A stretch of 64,000 bases of DNA from an uncultured Prevotellaceae bacterium (GCA_946415705.1 CAMKTN010000007.1:25179-89178); one strand, 5' to 3'. Shown: positions 1 to 8,109, counted from the first letter of the stretch. Notes: a model not told the origin generated them from the letters alone. Translations and numbers: made by a program.

Positions 1-297
1 CATGGGCTGCTTTTTGAGCGAGGCTACAACGACCTGATATCGAAAAACTACGACATGCTGCCACGCCTTACGGCCTATCTCCACGATAACCCACGCCGTC
101 TGGCTATACGCCGCGAGCATCCCGACCTCTTCAGATTGCATAGACGGACGGAGGCCGCTGGCCTGCAGTTCACTTCGATGGGCAACCATTTCCTTTTGGA
201 GTGGCCAGATAAGCAGGTGGTGAAGATGTATGAGGCGAGACGAAGAGGAGAAGAAGAAAAAGTACACTCCGTTGCAGCGTTGCAGCGTTGCAGTTAG
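1..297 (+). pseudogene. REP-associated tyrosine transposase (IS200-like Y1 family), 3' end only
   Basis: The frame is open from base 1 to a TAG at 295-297, so the gene starts left of the window. The 98 visible residues contain the family's C-terminal pattern: glycine-tyrosine-asparagine-aspartate near the start, then Y-L-H-D-N-P-R-R-L and an R-E-H-P-D-L-F stretch, typical of Bacteroidota TnpA-REP-like proteins that cut and join single-stranded repeat palindromes. The catalytic HUH motif and tyrosine would lie upstream and cannot be judged. The last ~20 codons run into a tandem GTTGCAGC repeat (about 269-293), so the C-terminus may be an extension or decay product. It may be an intact gene cut by the window edge rather than a pseudogene. 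Confidence 0.6.
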
Positions 298-303
298 GGA
301 CGG

Positions 304-1038
304 CTATTCTATGACGGCGTGGAGGAGGATGACGTCGGTGAGGGGGCGGTCGAGGGAGTCGGTGGGGAGGGACTGGATAGCCTTGACGACTTTCATGCCG
401 TCGATGACGTGGCCGAAGACGGTGTAGGTGCCGTCGAGATGGGGTGCGCCGCCTCGCGTGAGGTAGGTCTGCCACATCTCATAGTTCATCTCGATACCGT
501 TCTCCTCCAGCGTAGCGCGCACCTTTCCCAGCGATGTCTCGCCGAAGCTGCGGCCATAGACGATATAGAACTGCGAGGCACTGCTGCGCATCTCCGGGTT
601 GGCCTCGTCGCCCTCGCGTGCTGCGGCCAGCGCGCCACGTTCGTGGAAGAGCCAGGGCAGCCGGAACTCAGGCTCCAGCGTGTAGCCGAGGTCACCGTCG
701 CCGAGGGGTTTGTCGCGCGAAGGGGACTGCAACGTGCCGTCGGCTTGTGTGTGTACGCGGCTGTCGGGGTCGCCGCCCTGGATCATGAAATCCTTGATGA
801 CGCGATGGAAGAGGGTGCTGTCGAGGATGCCGTCGCGCACAATCTTCAGGAAGTTATCGCGATGGCGAGGTGTCTCGTCGCTCAGCTGCACACGGATGAC
901 GCCGTGGGTGGTCTCCAGTCGCACGACGGCAGGCTTCTGCTTCTTGGGCTTGGCGCCAGCAGCGAAAGCAACGCCTGTGGCCGATGCGGTGCCAATCACT
1001 AACACGACGCTAACAAACCATATAATCAGTTTCCGCAT
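304..1038 (-). CDS. Exported cyclophilin-type peptidyl-prolyl isomerase
   Basis: 244 residues. An N-terminal signal peptide (hydrophobic core residues 4-27) suggests a periplasmic protein that speeds cis-trans isomerisation at proline and helps folding. The cyclophilin core follows from about residue 38 (threonine-threonine-H-G then R-V-Q-L), with the characteristic F-H-R-V-I-K-D-F-M-I-Q-G-G-D near residue 77, S-A-S-Q-F-Y-I-V near 152 and an F-G-H-V-I-D-G-M segment near 208. It is the last gene of a leftward operon with nudC (25 bp upstream). The ATG at 1038 is the only start that keeps the whole signal peptide. Confidence 0.92.
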   Translation of the reverse strand: MRKLIIWFVSVVLVIGTASATGVAFAAGAKPKKQKPAVVRLETTHGVIRVQLSDETPRHRDNFLKIVRDGILDSTLFHRVIKDFMIQGGDPDSRVHTQADGTLQSPSRDKPLGDGDLGYTLEPEFRLPWLFHERGALAAAREGDEANPEMRSSASQFYIVYGRSFGETSLGKVRATLEENGIEMNYEMWQTYLTRGGAPHLDGTYTVFGHVIDGMKVVKAIQSLPTDSLDRPLTDVILLHAVIE

Positions 1039-1050
1039 TGATAAACGTTT

Positions 1051-1092
1051 AATCTCTAATCTTTAATCTCTCATCTTTAATCTCTCATCTCT
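1051..1092. repeat. Heptamer array AATCTCT/AATCTTT/CATCTCT, six units
   Basis: Six consecutive 7-bp units (1051, 1058, 1065, 1072, 1079, 1086) that vary at the first and fifth-sixth bases. The array forms the intergenic gap before the cyclophilin gene and also encodes the last ten residues of NudC (M-R-D-E-R-L-K-M-R-D) and its stop codon. Confidence 0.85.
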
Positions 1093-1875
1093 CATCAGCC
1101 AGTCGTCGATGAGGCGGCGGGCGATGGAGGCTTTGTCAGGGATGGGCGGAAGGTTGTCGCGCGTGAACCAGCCGCCTTCCGTGAGTTCTTCCTTCTGCAG
1201 ATGAATCTCGCCGTCGGCATAGTCAGCGGTGAAGCCAACCATAAGGCCGAAGGGGAAAGGCCACGGCTGCGAACCGAAGTACTTCAGGTTCTTGACGCTG
1301 ATGCCCACTTCCTCGCGCAGTTCGCGCTCCACACACTGCTCCAGCGACTCGCCTGTTTCGAGGAAGCCTGCCACCAGGCCGTAGTGGTTGCTGCGGAAGT
1401 TACGGGCACGAACGAGAAGTATGGTCTCGCCGCGCGTCACTCTCACAATGATGGCTGTGGAGGGGCTGGGCCACCATTCCTTGCCGCATTCGGGACATTT
1501 CTTGCTGATGTCCGTCATCCATTTGGTGGGAGCACCACAGACGCCGCAGTACTTGGTGTTCTGGTCCCAGTAGATGAGCTCGGCTGCCTTGCTGGCAAGC
1601 TGGTATTCCTCTGGGCTGAGCACGGCGTGCGACTTCCTGAGCCCCATCATCTCCAGTCCCTCAACGCCCACAACGGGCTTGTCCAGGCGAACAATCTTTA
1701 AATTGAAAATTGAAAATTGAGAATTGACAATGGATTCATTTTTTATCGTCGTCACGATGTTCCATGGCTGAAGTGCCACGGGTGGCTCGTCCCCTATGGG
1801 AAGAGAGAAGGCGCCGTCAGCGCCCTCTCTCCTTAGTAATATGTCCCCTGCACAAAGGCAGGACCAGATGGTCAT
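1063..1875 (-). CDS. nudC: NADH pyrophosphatase NudC-like Nudix hydrolase
   Basis: 270 residues. NudC hydrolyses NAD(H), and in E. coli removes NAD caps from RNA. A four-cysteine zinc ribbon (Y-C-G-V-C-G then C-P-E-C-G) lies at about residues 115-140. The Nudix box follows (G-F-L-E-T-G-E-S then R-E-L-R-E-E-V-G-I), then the NudC-type S-Q-P-W-P-F-P motif. Two different heptamer arrays lie in the coding sequence: one at 1702-1729 adds V-N-S-Q-F-S-I-F-N around residue 52, in the poorly conserved N-terminal region before the zinc ribbon; the other supplies the C-terminal ten residues. Start ATG at 1875, 17 bp after the phosphohexomutase stop codon, in the same operon. Confidence 0.92.
   Translation of the reverse strand: MTIWSCLCAGDILLRREGADGAFSLPIGDEPPVALQPWNIVTTIKNESIVNSQFSIFNLKIVRLDKPVVGVEGLEMMGLRKSHAVLSPEEYQLASKAAELIYWDQNTKYCGVCGAPTKWMTDISKKCPECGKEWWPSPSTAIIVRVTRGETILLVRARNFRSNHYGLVAGFLETGESLEQCVERELREEVGISVKNLKYFGSQPWPFPFGLMVGFTADYADGEIHLQKEELTEGGWFTRDNLPPIPDKASIARRLIDDWLMRDERLKMRD
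1702..1729. repeat. Heptamer array ATTGAAA, four units, inside nudC
   Basis: Units ATTGAAA, ATTGAAA, ATTGAGA, ATTGACA in direct tandem on the + strand. Read on the nudC strand they give the residues N-S-Q-F-S-I-F-N without a stop. The same family occurs at 28130, 32820, 37962, 51215, 51855 and 61588. Confidence 0.9.
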
Positions 1876-1878
1876 GAG

Positions 1879-1892
1879 TTTATCGTTTATCG
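1879..1892. repeat. Two TTTATCG heptamers abutting a stop codon
   Basis: Two exact TTTATCG units fill the gap between nudC and the stop codon of the phosphohexomutase gene. The same unit opens the seven-unit array at 35099-35147. Confidence 0.6.
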
Positions 1893-3638
1893 TTAAATAG
1901 CAAGGTCAGCGCAGACGGCTTTGACCTTTGCCATGCCGGCTTCGCAGGCGGCGGGGTAGGCGGCTGCGGTGGCCATGGCGGCTGGTGCCTCGATGTAGAA
2001 CTTAATCTTAGGCTCTGTGCCGGAGGGACGCACGCTGACCTTGGTGCCGTCTTCGGTGAACCACTGGAGGACGTTGGAGGTGGCGGGCATGTCGAGCTTG
2101 GTGACATTGCCTGCGGCGTCGGTGGCGGTGAGGGCCTGATAGTCCTTGATGCAGATGACCTTGCTGCCGCCGAGGGTCTTGGGAGCCTTGGCGCCACGGA
2201 AGTCAACCATCATCTGCTTGATCTCGTCGGCACCGGTCTTGCCCGGGCGCACCACGTTGACGGTGTGGTTCATCGTGTAGCCGTACTCGAGGTAGATATC
2301 CATGAGCAAGTCATAGAGCGTCTTGCCGTTGTCCTTAGCCCAAGCTGCAATCTCGCAGATGAGGCAGATGCTGGCGGGGCTGTCCTTGTCGCGAACCTTG
2401 TCGAAGGGCAGGAATCCGAAGCTTTCCTCGCCGCCGCCGATGTACTTCTTGACGCCTTCGTTCTCACGGATGAGGGCGGCAATCCACTTAAAGCCCGTGT
2501 AACAGTCCATCATCTCCACGCCGTTCTTGTCGGCGATGCGCTTGATGATCTCGGTGGTCACAATGGTCTTCACGAGGAACTCGTTGCCCTTGAGCTGGCC
2601 GAGCTTCTTCTTATTGGCAATGATATACCATGCGAACATCATGGCAGTCTGGTTGCCATTGAGGATTTCCCATTCGCCCTTCGGGTTGCGGCAGACGATG
2701 GCGAGGCGGTCAGCATCGGGGTCGCTGGCAATCACCAGGTCGGCGTTGAGTTTCGTGCCGAGCTTCATACCAAGGGTCATGGCCTCGGAGTTCTCGGGAT
2801 TCGGGCTGACGACGGTGGGGAAGTTGCCATCGATGACCATCTGTTCGGGCACCACGTGGATGTTCTGGAAGCCCCAGCTGCGCAGTGCCTCGGGGATAAT
2901 GACGCGGCCTGTGCCGTGCAGCGGGGTATAGACGATGTTGAGGTCCTTCTGGCGGTTGATGACGTCCTGATCCACCATGGCTTCCTTGACAGCCTGCAGG
3001 TAGTCCCAGTCCATCTCGCCGCCGATGATCTGAATCAGGTCGGGGTTGCCTTCCCATTTCACATCATCCACGCTCACCTTGTTGACCTCGTCGATGATGC
3101 CCGTGTCGTGGGGAGCCAGCACCTGTGCGCCATCGTCCCAGTAAGCTTTGTAACCGTTGTACTCCTTGGGGTTGTGCGAAGCGGTGACGTTGACACCAGC
3201 CTGTGCCTTCAGCTGACGGATGGCGAAGGAGATCTCAGGGGTGGGGCGGAGGCTCTCGAAGAGATACACCTTGATGCCGTTGGCGGAGAAGATGGCGGCC
3301 ACGGTCTCAGCAAACTCGCGACCATGGTTGCGGCAGTCGTGACCGACCACAACGGCGATGTCCTTCTTGCCGGCAAAAGCCTTGTTGATATAGTTGGCGA
3401 AGCCCTGCGTGGCAGCGCCCACGATGTAGCGGTTCATGCGGTTGGTGCCTGCGCCCATAATGCCGCGCAGACCGCCGGTGCCGAATTCGAGGCTCTGGTA
3501 GAAAGCATCCACGAGCGCTGTCTTGTCCTCGGCATCGAGGAGCGCCTTCACTTCGGTCTTTGTTTGTTCGTCATAGACGGGGGAGGTCAGCCACTCCTGG
3601 GCTTTGGCCTCGCAGGATTTAATCAATTCGATGTCCAT
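1893..3638 (-). CDS. Phosphoglucomutase/phosphomannomutase (alpha-D-phosphohexomutase)
   Basis: 581 residues, usual length for the long Bacteroidota phosphosugar mutases. It interconverts hexose 1- and 6-phosphates for glycogen and envelope sugar supply. The phosphoserine loop is seen as T-A-S-H-N-P-K-E-Y-N-G near residue 152, the magnesium loop as D-P-D-A-D-R near 305, the sugar loop as G-G-E-E-S-F-G near 400 and the phosphate-binding loop as R-P-S-G-T-E-P-K-I-K near 538. The substrate cannot be fixed from sequence. It follows the coiled-coil gene by 38 bp and shares its promoter. Confidence 0.95.
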   Translation of the reverse strand: MDIELIKSCEAKAQEWLTSPVYDEQTKTEVKALLDAEDKTALVDAFYQSLEFGTGGLRGIMGAGTNRMNRYIVGAATQGFANYINKAFAGKKDIAVVVGHDCRNHGREFAETVAAIFSANGIKVYLFESLRPTPEISFAIRQLKAQAGVNVTASHNPKEYNGYKAYWDDGAQVLAPHDTGIIDEVNKVSVDDVKWEGNPDLIQIIGGEMDWDYLQAVKEAMVDQDVINRQKDLNIVYTPLHGTGRVIIPEALRSWGFQNIHVVPEQMVIDGNFPTVVSPNPENSEAMTLGMKLGTKLNADLVIASDPDADRLAIVCRNPKGEWEILNGNQTAMMFAWYIIANKKKLGQLKGNEFLVKTIVTTEIIKRIADKNGVEMMDCYTGFKWIAALIRENEGVKKYIGGGEESFGFLPFDKVRDKDSPASICLICEIAAWAKDNGKTLYDLLMDIYLEYGYTMNHTVNVVRPGKTGADEIKQMMVDFRGAKAPKTLGGSKVICIKDYQALTATDAAGNVTKLDMPATSNVLQWFTEDGTKVSVRPSGTEPKIKFYIEAPAAMATAAAYPAACEAGMAKVKAVCADLAI

Positions 3639-3676
3639 ATTATTCTAATTATATTTCTGTAACTCATTGAAATTCT

Positions 3677-4207
3677 TTACTTCACCTTTGCAGCGGCTTT
3701 GCGTGCCTTCTGCTCGGCTTTCTCTGCTTGTATGCGAGCCTTCTCAGCCTTTTGCTGAGCTTTCAGGCGGGACTGCTCTTCCTTGTGAGCCTTCTTGGCG
3801 GCGGCAGCATCCTTCTTGGCTTGTTTGGCAGCATTCTCCATCTGCTTGATCTGCCCTTTGATGTCCTTCACCTTCTGCTTGGCGTTCTTCTCATTGGTCT
3901 GAGCTGTCTTCACGTTCTGCTTAGCATCCTTTACAGCCTGCTTGGCAGCTTCTGCCTCTTGCTCAGCTGATTGCAGGTCGCGCTTCAGGTTCTCGATATC
4001 TGCCTTGGCGTCTTTGTGCGCTTGTGCAGCCTGTTGTGCATTGTCCTTGGCTGCTTCCACGCTGGCTTTGATTTCTGCCGTGCGCTGTTGTGCGGACTCC
4101 ACGGTGGAATTGCCAAGAACACTGGGCTGAATAGGCTCTACGTCTTGAGCATTCATGGCCATCGGCAATGCAAGAGCCATGGCAGCAATCATCCAAAATC
4201 TTTTCAT
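3677..4207 (-). CDS. Exported alanine/lysine-rich coiled-coil protein, unknown function
   Basis: 176 residues. A signal peptide ends near A-M-N-A-Q (residue 21). Almost all the rest is a charged Ala/Lys/Glu/Gln helix predicted to form a long coiled coil (residues 40-176), with a very basic end rich in A-K-K and A-E-K repeats. No catalytic motif is visible. It resembles periplasmic coiled-coil spacers in general, but I do not recognise a family. It is first in the operon with the phosphohexomutase, nudC and cyclophilin genes, behind a well-formed promoter. Confidence 0.8.
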   Translation of the reverse strand: MKRFWMIAAMALALPMAMNAQDVEPIQPSVLGNSTVESAQQRTAEIKASVEAAKDNAQQAAQAHKDAKADIENLKRDLQSAEQEAEAAKQAVKDAKQNVKTAQTNEKNAKQKVKDIKGQIKQMENAAKQAKKDAAAAKKAHKEEQSRLKAQQKAEKARIQAEKAEQKARKAAAKVK

Positions 4208-4254
4208 AGTTGTAGCGTTTTAGGTATTAATAGATAATTAGACTAAATATGGGG

Positions 4255-4285
4255 CAAAGATAGGCGTTTCCCGTCAAATGACAAA
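4255..4285 (-). promoter_or_regulatory. Bacteroidota promoter for the coiled-coil/pgm/nudC operon
   Basis: On the minus strand TTTG (4285-4282), 19 bp, then TATCTTTG (4262-4255), an exact match to TTTG-N19-21-TAnnTTTG. The expected leader is about 40 nt to the ATG at 4207. Confidence 0.8.
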
Positions 4286-4351
4286 GAAAAGAACGTTTTT
4301 TTGCGCCTTCTATTTAAAAATGTTTGCTCGCGCGCGTTTTTTTCGTCAAAA

Positions 4352-4383
4352 TTTGGTTGAGTGGTAGAAAAGGCGTAAATTTG
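4352..4383 (+). promoter_or_regulatory. Bacteroidota promoter for the serCA operon
   Basis: TTTG (4352-4355), 20 bp, TAAATTTG (4376-4383). It is divergent from the coiled-coil operon promoter 67 bp away, and leaves a leader of about 80 nt before serC. Confidence 0.8.
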
Positions 4384-4471
4384 TCGGCTGAAAGCGAGCA
4401 CGCATGTGCTCCTCTCTGTCACTCATTATGAAACATCATCAACCCAATAAACTCATCAACACAAAAATCTC

Positions 4472-5539
4472 ATGAAGAAGTACAATTTCAATGCCGGCCC
4501 CAGCAAGCTCCCCCGCGAGGTGATGGAGGCTACCGCTGCTGCCTGCCTCGATTTCGAGGGCAGCGGCCTGTCCCTAATGGAAATGAGCCACCGTGCCAAG
4601 AATTTCCAGCCTGTGGTGGATGAAGCAGTCGCCCTGTTCAAGGAACTGTTGGACATCCCCGAAGGTTACAGCGTCATCTTCCTCGGAGGCGGTGCCAGCC
4701 TGCAGTTCTGCATGGTCCCCTACAACTTCCTTGAGAAGAAGGCTGCCTACCTCAACACTGGCGTTTGGGCTACCAAGGCCGAGAAGGAGGCTAAGCTCTT
4801 CGGCGAGGTCGTAGAGGTGGCTTCCAGCAAGGACAAGAACTTCACCTACATCCCCAAGAACTTCACCATCCCCACGGATGCCGACTACTTCCATATCACC
4901 AGCAACAACACCATCTACGGTACGGAGATCCTGAAGGACTACGACAGCCCCGTGCCCATGATTGCTGACATGAGCTCTGATATCTTCAGCCGTCCCATCG
5001 ACGTGAGCAAGTACGGCATGATCTACGGTGGCGCTCAGAAAAACCTCTCTATGGCTGGCGTGACCTTCTGCATCATCAAGGAGGACTTGGTGGGCAAGGT
5101 GAGCCGTGCTATCCCCACGATGCTCAACTATCAGACGCACATCAGCAAGGGCAGCATGTTCAACACACCGCCTACGGTGCCCATCTACTGCGCACTGCAG
5201 AACCTCAAGTGGATCAAGAAGCAGGGTGGCGTGAAGGAGATGGAGCGTCGTGCCATCGAGCGGGCAGAAATCGTCTATGGCGAGATCGACCGCAACAAGC
5301 TCTTCGTAGGCACTGCCGAGGAAGACAGCCGCTCACGCATGAACATCACCTTCGTCCTCAAACCCGAATACATGGAGCTGCAGGATGAGTTCATGGCCTT
5401 CGCTACCAGCAAGGGTATGGTCGGTGTGAAGGGTCATCGCGACGTAGGTGGCTTCCGTGCCAGCTGCTACAACGCCATGGATCTCGAAGGCGTCAACGCC
5501 CTCGTAGCTTGCATGCAAGAATTTGAGAAGCTTCATTGA
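4472..5539 (+). CDS. serC: Phosphoserine aminotransferase
   Basis: 355 residues. A PLP enzyme that converts 3-phosphohydroxypyruvate and glutamate to phosphoserine; second step of serine synthesis, also usable in pyridoxine synthesis. It starts F-N-A-G-P-S-K-L-P as in the family. The PLP lysine lies in G-G-A-Q-K-N-L-S near residue 190, and the C-terminal [11 protein letters not shown] binds phosphate. First gene of serC-serA-DUF1015, all rightward. Confidence 0.97.
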   Translation: MKKYNFNAGPSKLPREVMEATAAACLDFEGSGLSLMEMSHRAKNFQPVVDEAVALFKELLDIPEGYSVIFLGGGASLQFCMVPYNFLEKKAAYLNTGVWATKAEKEAKLFGEVVEVASSKDKNFTYIPKNFTIPTDADYFHITSNNTIYGTEILKDYDSPVPMIADMSSDIFSRPIDVSKYGMIYGGAQKNLSMAGVTFCIIKEDLVGKVSRAIPTMLNYQTHISKGSMFNTPPTVPIYCALQNLKWIKKQGGVKEMERRAIERAEIVYGEIDRNKLFVGTAEEDSRSRMNITFVLKPEYMELQDEFMAFATSKGMVGVKGHRDVGGFRASCYNAMDLEGVNALVACMQEFEKLH

Positions 5540-5540
5540 T

Positions 5541-5606
5541 CTCGCGCAGCCATTCTTTAAACTTTAACCATTAAACCTTAAACTACGGGCTTTGCCCGTG
5601 AGAAAA
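5541..5606 (+). repeat. Composite leader element in front of serA (heptamers plus hairpin)
   Basis: After CTCGCGCAGCC come four heptamers (TTTAAAC, TTTAACC, ATTAAAC, CTTAAAC; 5556-5583), then an ACGGGC-TTT-GCCCGT hairpin (5585-5599) ending 7 nt before the serA ATG. A near copy, in the same order and position, lies before rnfA at 21671-21746. Confidence 0.85.
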
Positions 5607-6521
5607 ATGAAAGTTTTAATTGCAACAGAAAAGCCTTTCAGCGGCGTAGCCGTGAAGGGTATCAAAGAGGTCTTCGATGCTGCCGGTTATGAGACAGCCC
5701 TCTTGGAGAAATATACAGAGAAAGCACAGCTGCTGGAAGCTGTGAAGGACGCCGACGCCCTCATCATCCGTTCAGACAAAGTCGATGCTGAAGTCCTCGA
5801 TGCTGCCAAGCAGCTTAAAATAGTGGTACGCGCGGGCGCGGGATATGACAACATCGACCTCGAGGCCGCTACGGCTCACAAGGTTGTGGCCATGAACACC
5901 CCGGGCCAGAACGCCAACAGCGTGGCAGAACTCGTCTTCGGTCTCCTCGTCTATGTCAAGCGCAACTTCTTCAATGGCACCAGCGGTACAGAGCTCAAGG
6001 GCAAGAAGCTCGGCATTCTGGCCTTCGGTAATGTGGGTCGCAACGTAGCCCGCATCGCCAAGGGCTTCGACATGGAGGTGCTGGCCTACGATGCTTACTG
6101 CCCTGCTGACGTCATCGAGGCTGCCGGCGTGAAGGCCGTAGCTTCGCAGGACGCACTCTTCGAGCAGAGCGATATTGTCAGCCTCCACATCCCTGCCACG
6201 GCAGAGACCAAGGAGAGCATCAACAAGGCACTCGTGAACAAGCTCCCGAAGGGTGGTATCCTCGTGAACACAGCCCGCAAGGAGGTCATCAACGAGCCCG
6301 AGTTGCTGGCACTCATGGCTGAGCGCGAGGACTTGAAGTATGTCACTGACATCAAGCCCGATGCCGATGCCGACTTCGCCAAGTTCGAAGGACGCTACTT
6401 CGCCACGCCCAAGAAGATGGGTGCGCAGACTGCCGAGGCCAACGTCAACGCCGGCATTGCAGCCGCTCATCAGATTGTTGACTTCTTGGAGAAGGGAATC
6501 ACCAAGTTCCAGGTAAACTAA
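5607..6521 (+). CDS. serA: D-3-phosphoglycerate dehydrogenase, short type
   Basis: 304 residues from the ATG at 5607; a TTG five codons upstream lies in the leader hairpin and is unlikely to be used. First enzyme of serine synthesis, NAD-dependent. It has the two D-2-hydroxyacid dehydrogenase domains: R-A-G-A-G-Y-D-N-I near 77, the Rossmann loop G-N-V-G-R-N-V near 145, and the catalytic arginine in N-T-A-R-K-E near 222. The usual C-terminal proline-histidine dyad region reads T-P-K-K-M-G-A-Q-T, so the catalytic histidine is replaced by lysine. The C-terminal ACT regulatory domain of long SerA proteins is absent. Confidence 0.95.
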   Translation: MKVLIATEKPFSGVAVKGIKEVFDAAGYETALLEKYTEKAQLLEAVKDADALIIRSDKVDAEVLDAAKQLKIVVRAGAGYDNIDLEAATAHKVVAMNTPGQNANSVAELVFGLLVYVKRNFFNGTSGTELKGKKLGILAFGNVGRNVARIAKGFDMEVLAYDAYCPADVIEAAGVKAVASQDALFEQSDIVSLHIPATAETKESINKALVNKLPKGGILVNTARKEVINEPELLALMAEREDLKYVTDIKPDADADFAKFEGRYFATPKKMGAQTAEANVNAGIAAAHQIVDFLEKGITKFQVN

Positions 6522-6525
6522 AATT

Positions 6526-7773
6526 ATGGCTAAGATAAAACCATTCCGTGGCTTGCGCCCGCCTAAGAACCTCGTAGAGCAGGTCGAGAGCCGTCCCTAC
6601 GATGTCCTCGACAGCGAGGAAGCACGGGCCGAGGCCGGCGACAACGAGAAGTCGCTCTACCACATCATCAAGCCGGAAATCAACTTCCCCGTAGGCACCA
6701 GCGAGTATGATCCTCGCGTCTATGAGGAGGCAGCACGCCAGTTCCAGATGTTCCAGGACAAAGGCTGGCTCGTGCAGGACAAGGATGAGCACTACTACAT
6801 CTACGCTCAGACCATGAACGGCAAGACGCAGTACGGCCTCGTCATTGGTGCCTATGTGGACGACTACATGAACGGCGTCATCAAGAAGCATGAGCTGACG
6901 CGTCGCGACAAGGAGGAAGACCGCATGAAGCACGTTCGCGTGAACGATGCCAACATGGAGCCCGTCTTCTTCGCCTATCCCGACAATGCCGTCCTCGATG
7001 CCCTGCTGAAGCGCTATGCCGCTACGGAGCCCGAGTACGACTTCATCGCACCCATCGACGGCTTCCGCCATCAGTTCTGGGTGATTAGCGACGCTGCCGA
7101 CATCGCCACCATCACCGCTGAGTTCGCCAAGATGCCTGCCCTCTATATTGCCGACGGCCACCACCGCTCGGCAGCTGCTGCTCTCGTGGGCGCTGAGAAG
7201 GCACGCCTGAATCCCCACCATCGCGGCGACGAGGAGTACAACTACTTCATGGCTGTGGCCTTCCAGGCTTCACAGCTTACCATCCTCGACTACAACCGCG
7301 TGCTGAAGGATCTCAACGGCCTCAGCAGCGAGCAGTTCCTGGATGCCATCCGTAAGAACTTCACGGTGGAGGACAAGGGCACGGATATCTACAAGCCTGC
7401 ACGCCTGCATGAGTTCTCGCTCTACCTCGACGGCCACTGGTTCGCGCTGACGGCCAAGCCCGGCACTTACGACGAGAGCGACCCCATCGGCGTCCTCGAC
7501 GTGGATATCTCCAGCCGCCTCATCCTTCAGGACATCTTGCAGCTGGGTGACCTGCGCTCCTCGCAGCGCATCGACTTCGTCGGCGGCTTGCGTGGCCTTG
7601 GCGAGCTGAAGCGTCGCGTGGACAGCGGCGAAATGCGTGCAGCGTTGGCACTCTATCCCGTTTCCATGCAGCAGATCATGGACATCGCCGACAGCGGTAA
7701 GATCATGCCGCCCAAGGCTACCTGGTTTGAGCCCAAGCTCCGCAGCGGACTCGTCGTCCACAAGCTGAGTTAA
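6526..7773 (+). CDS. DUF1015 family protein (serine-operon partner)
   Basis: 415 residues, full length for DUF1015. It opens with I-K-P-F-R-G-L-R-P, has V-E-S-R-P-Y-D-V near residue 20, K-H-E-L-T-R-R-D-K-E-E-D-R near 125 and the strongly conserved Y-I-A-D-G-H-H-R-S near 207, which could be a catalytic or metal-binding site. It lies 4 bp after serA in the serC-serA operon, an arrangement common in Bacteroidota, so a role in serine metabolism is a reasonable inference. The biochemical activity is not shown by sequence. A strong hairpin terminator follows at 7795-7828. Confidence 0.9.
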   Translation: MAKIKPFRGLRPPKNLVEQVESRPYDVLDSEEARAEAGDNEKSLYHIIKPEINFPVGTSEYDPRVYEEAARQFQMFQDKGWLVQDKDEHYYIYAQTMNGKTQYGLVIGAYVDDYMNGVIKKHELTRRDKEEDRMKHVRVNDANMEPVFFAYPDNAVLDALLKRYAATEPEYDFIAPIDGFRHQFWVISDAADIATITAEFAKMPALYIADGHHRSAAAALVGAEKARLNPHHRGDEEYNYFMAVAFQASQLTILDYNRVLKDLNGLSSEQFLDAIRKNFTVEDKGTDIYKPARLHEFSLYLDGHWFALTAKPGTYDESDPIGVLDVDISSRLILQDILQLGDLRSSQRIDFVGGLRGLGELKRRVDSGEMRAALALYPVSMQQIMDIADSGKIMPPKATWFEPKLRSGLVVHKLS

Positions 7774-7794
7774 CGCACCACTCCCATCAAACAT

Positions 7795-7828
7795 CGAAGC
7801 CGCAAAGAGTCATTCCTTTGCGGCTTCG
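7795..7828. terminator. Bidirectional hairpin terminator after DUF1015
   Basis: Perfect 13-bp arms (CGAAGCCGCAAAG at 7795-7807 and its complement at 7816-7828) with an 8-nt loop, between the rightward serine operon and the leftward mini-gene. T-rich sequence follows. Confidence 0.8.
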
Positions 7829-7838
7829 TTGTCTTGTG

Positions 7839-7973
7839 TTATTCTTTATCTTCTTTTTCTGCCAGTTTGTTCAGGGAGATATGCAGGTTGATGGCTGCAC
7901 AGCATAGCGCGGTCAGGGCGAGCCACAGAACGCACAAGTCTTTGAAAGCTTTCTTTTTCATAGTCGGTTTCAT
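7839..7973 (-). CDS. Mini-protein of 40-44 residues with one predicted membrane helix
   Basis: Reads from ATG 7973 (or ATG 7961) to TAA 7841-7839. The product begins with a lysine-rich stretch (M-K-K-K-A-F-K-D), then a hydrophobic run L-C-V-L-W-L-A-L-T-A-L-C-C-A-A-I, then a charged tail L-A-E-K-E-D-K-E. That layout fits a small inner-membrane protein with one helix. It ends against the shared terminator and the stretch around it has no other gene. No family recognised. Whether it is translated is unproven. Confidence 0.5.
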   Translation of the reverse strand: MKPTMKKKAFKDLCVLWLALTALCCAAINLHISLNKLAEKEDKE

Positions 7974-8061
7974 TGTTTGATAAAGGTTCGTTGCAAGGGT
8001 AAGCCTTTTGTGTGGAACAGCAAAGATTATTGAATGTTTTTGTAGTTTTTAGGCATAAAGT

Positions 8062-8092
8062 TTTGTGGGATGACGTTTTGTGACTATCTTTG
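8062..8092 (+). promoter_or_regulatory. Bacteroidota promoter for the yigZ-like gene
   Basis: TTTG (8062-8065), 19 bp, TATCTTTG (8085-8092). The predicted start of transcription near 8098 excludes the earlier in-frame start at 8080 and supports ATG 8110 or 8119. Confidence 0.8.
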
Positions 8093-8109
8093 CACTCATC
8101 TATCACAGC

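Noticed and set aside
2265..3662. 465-residue open frame on the + strand opposite the phosphohexomutase gene
   Set aside because: Antisense shadow caused by high-GC codon use; Val/Asp/Leu-rich with no domain, whereas the other strand encodes a clear mutase.
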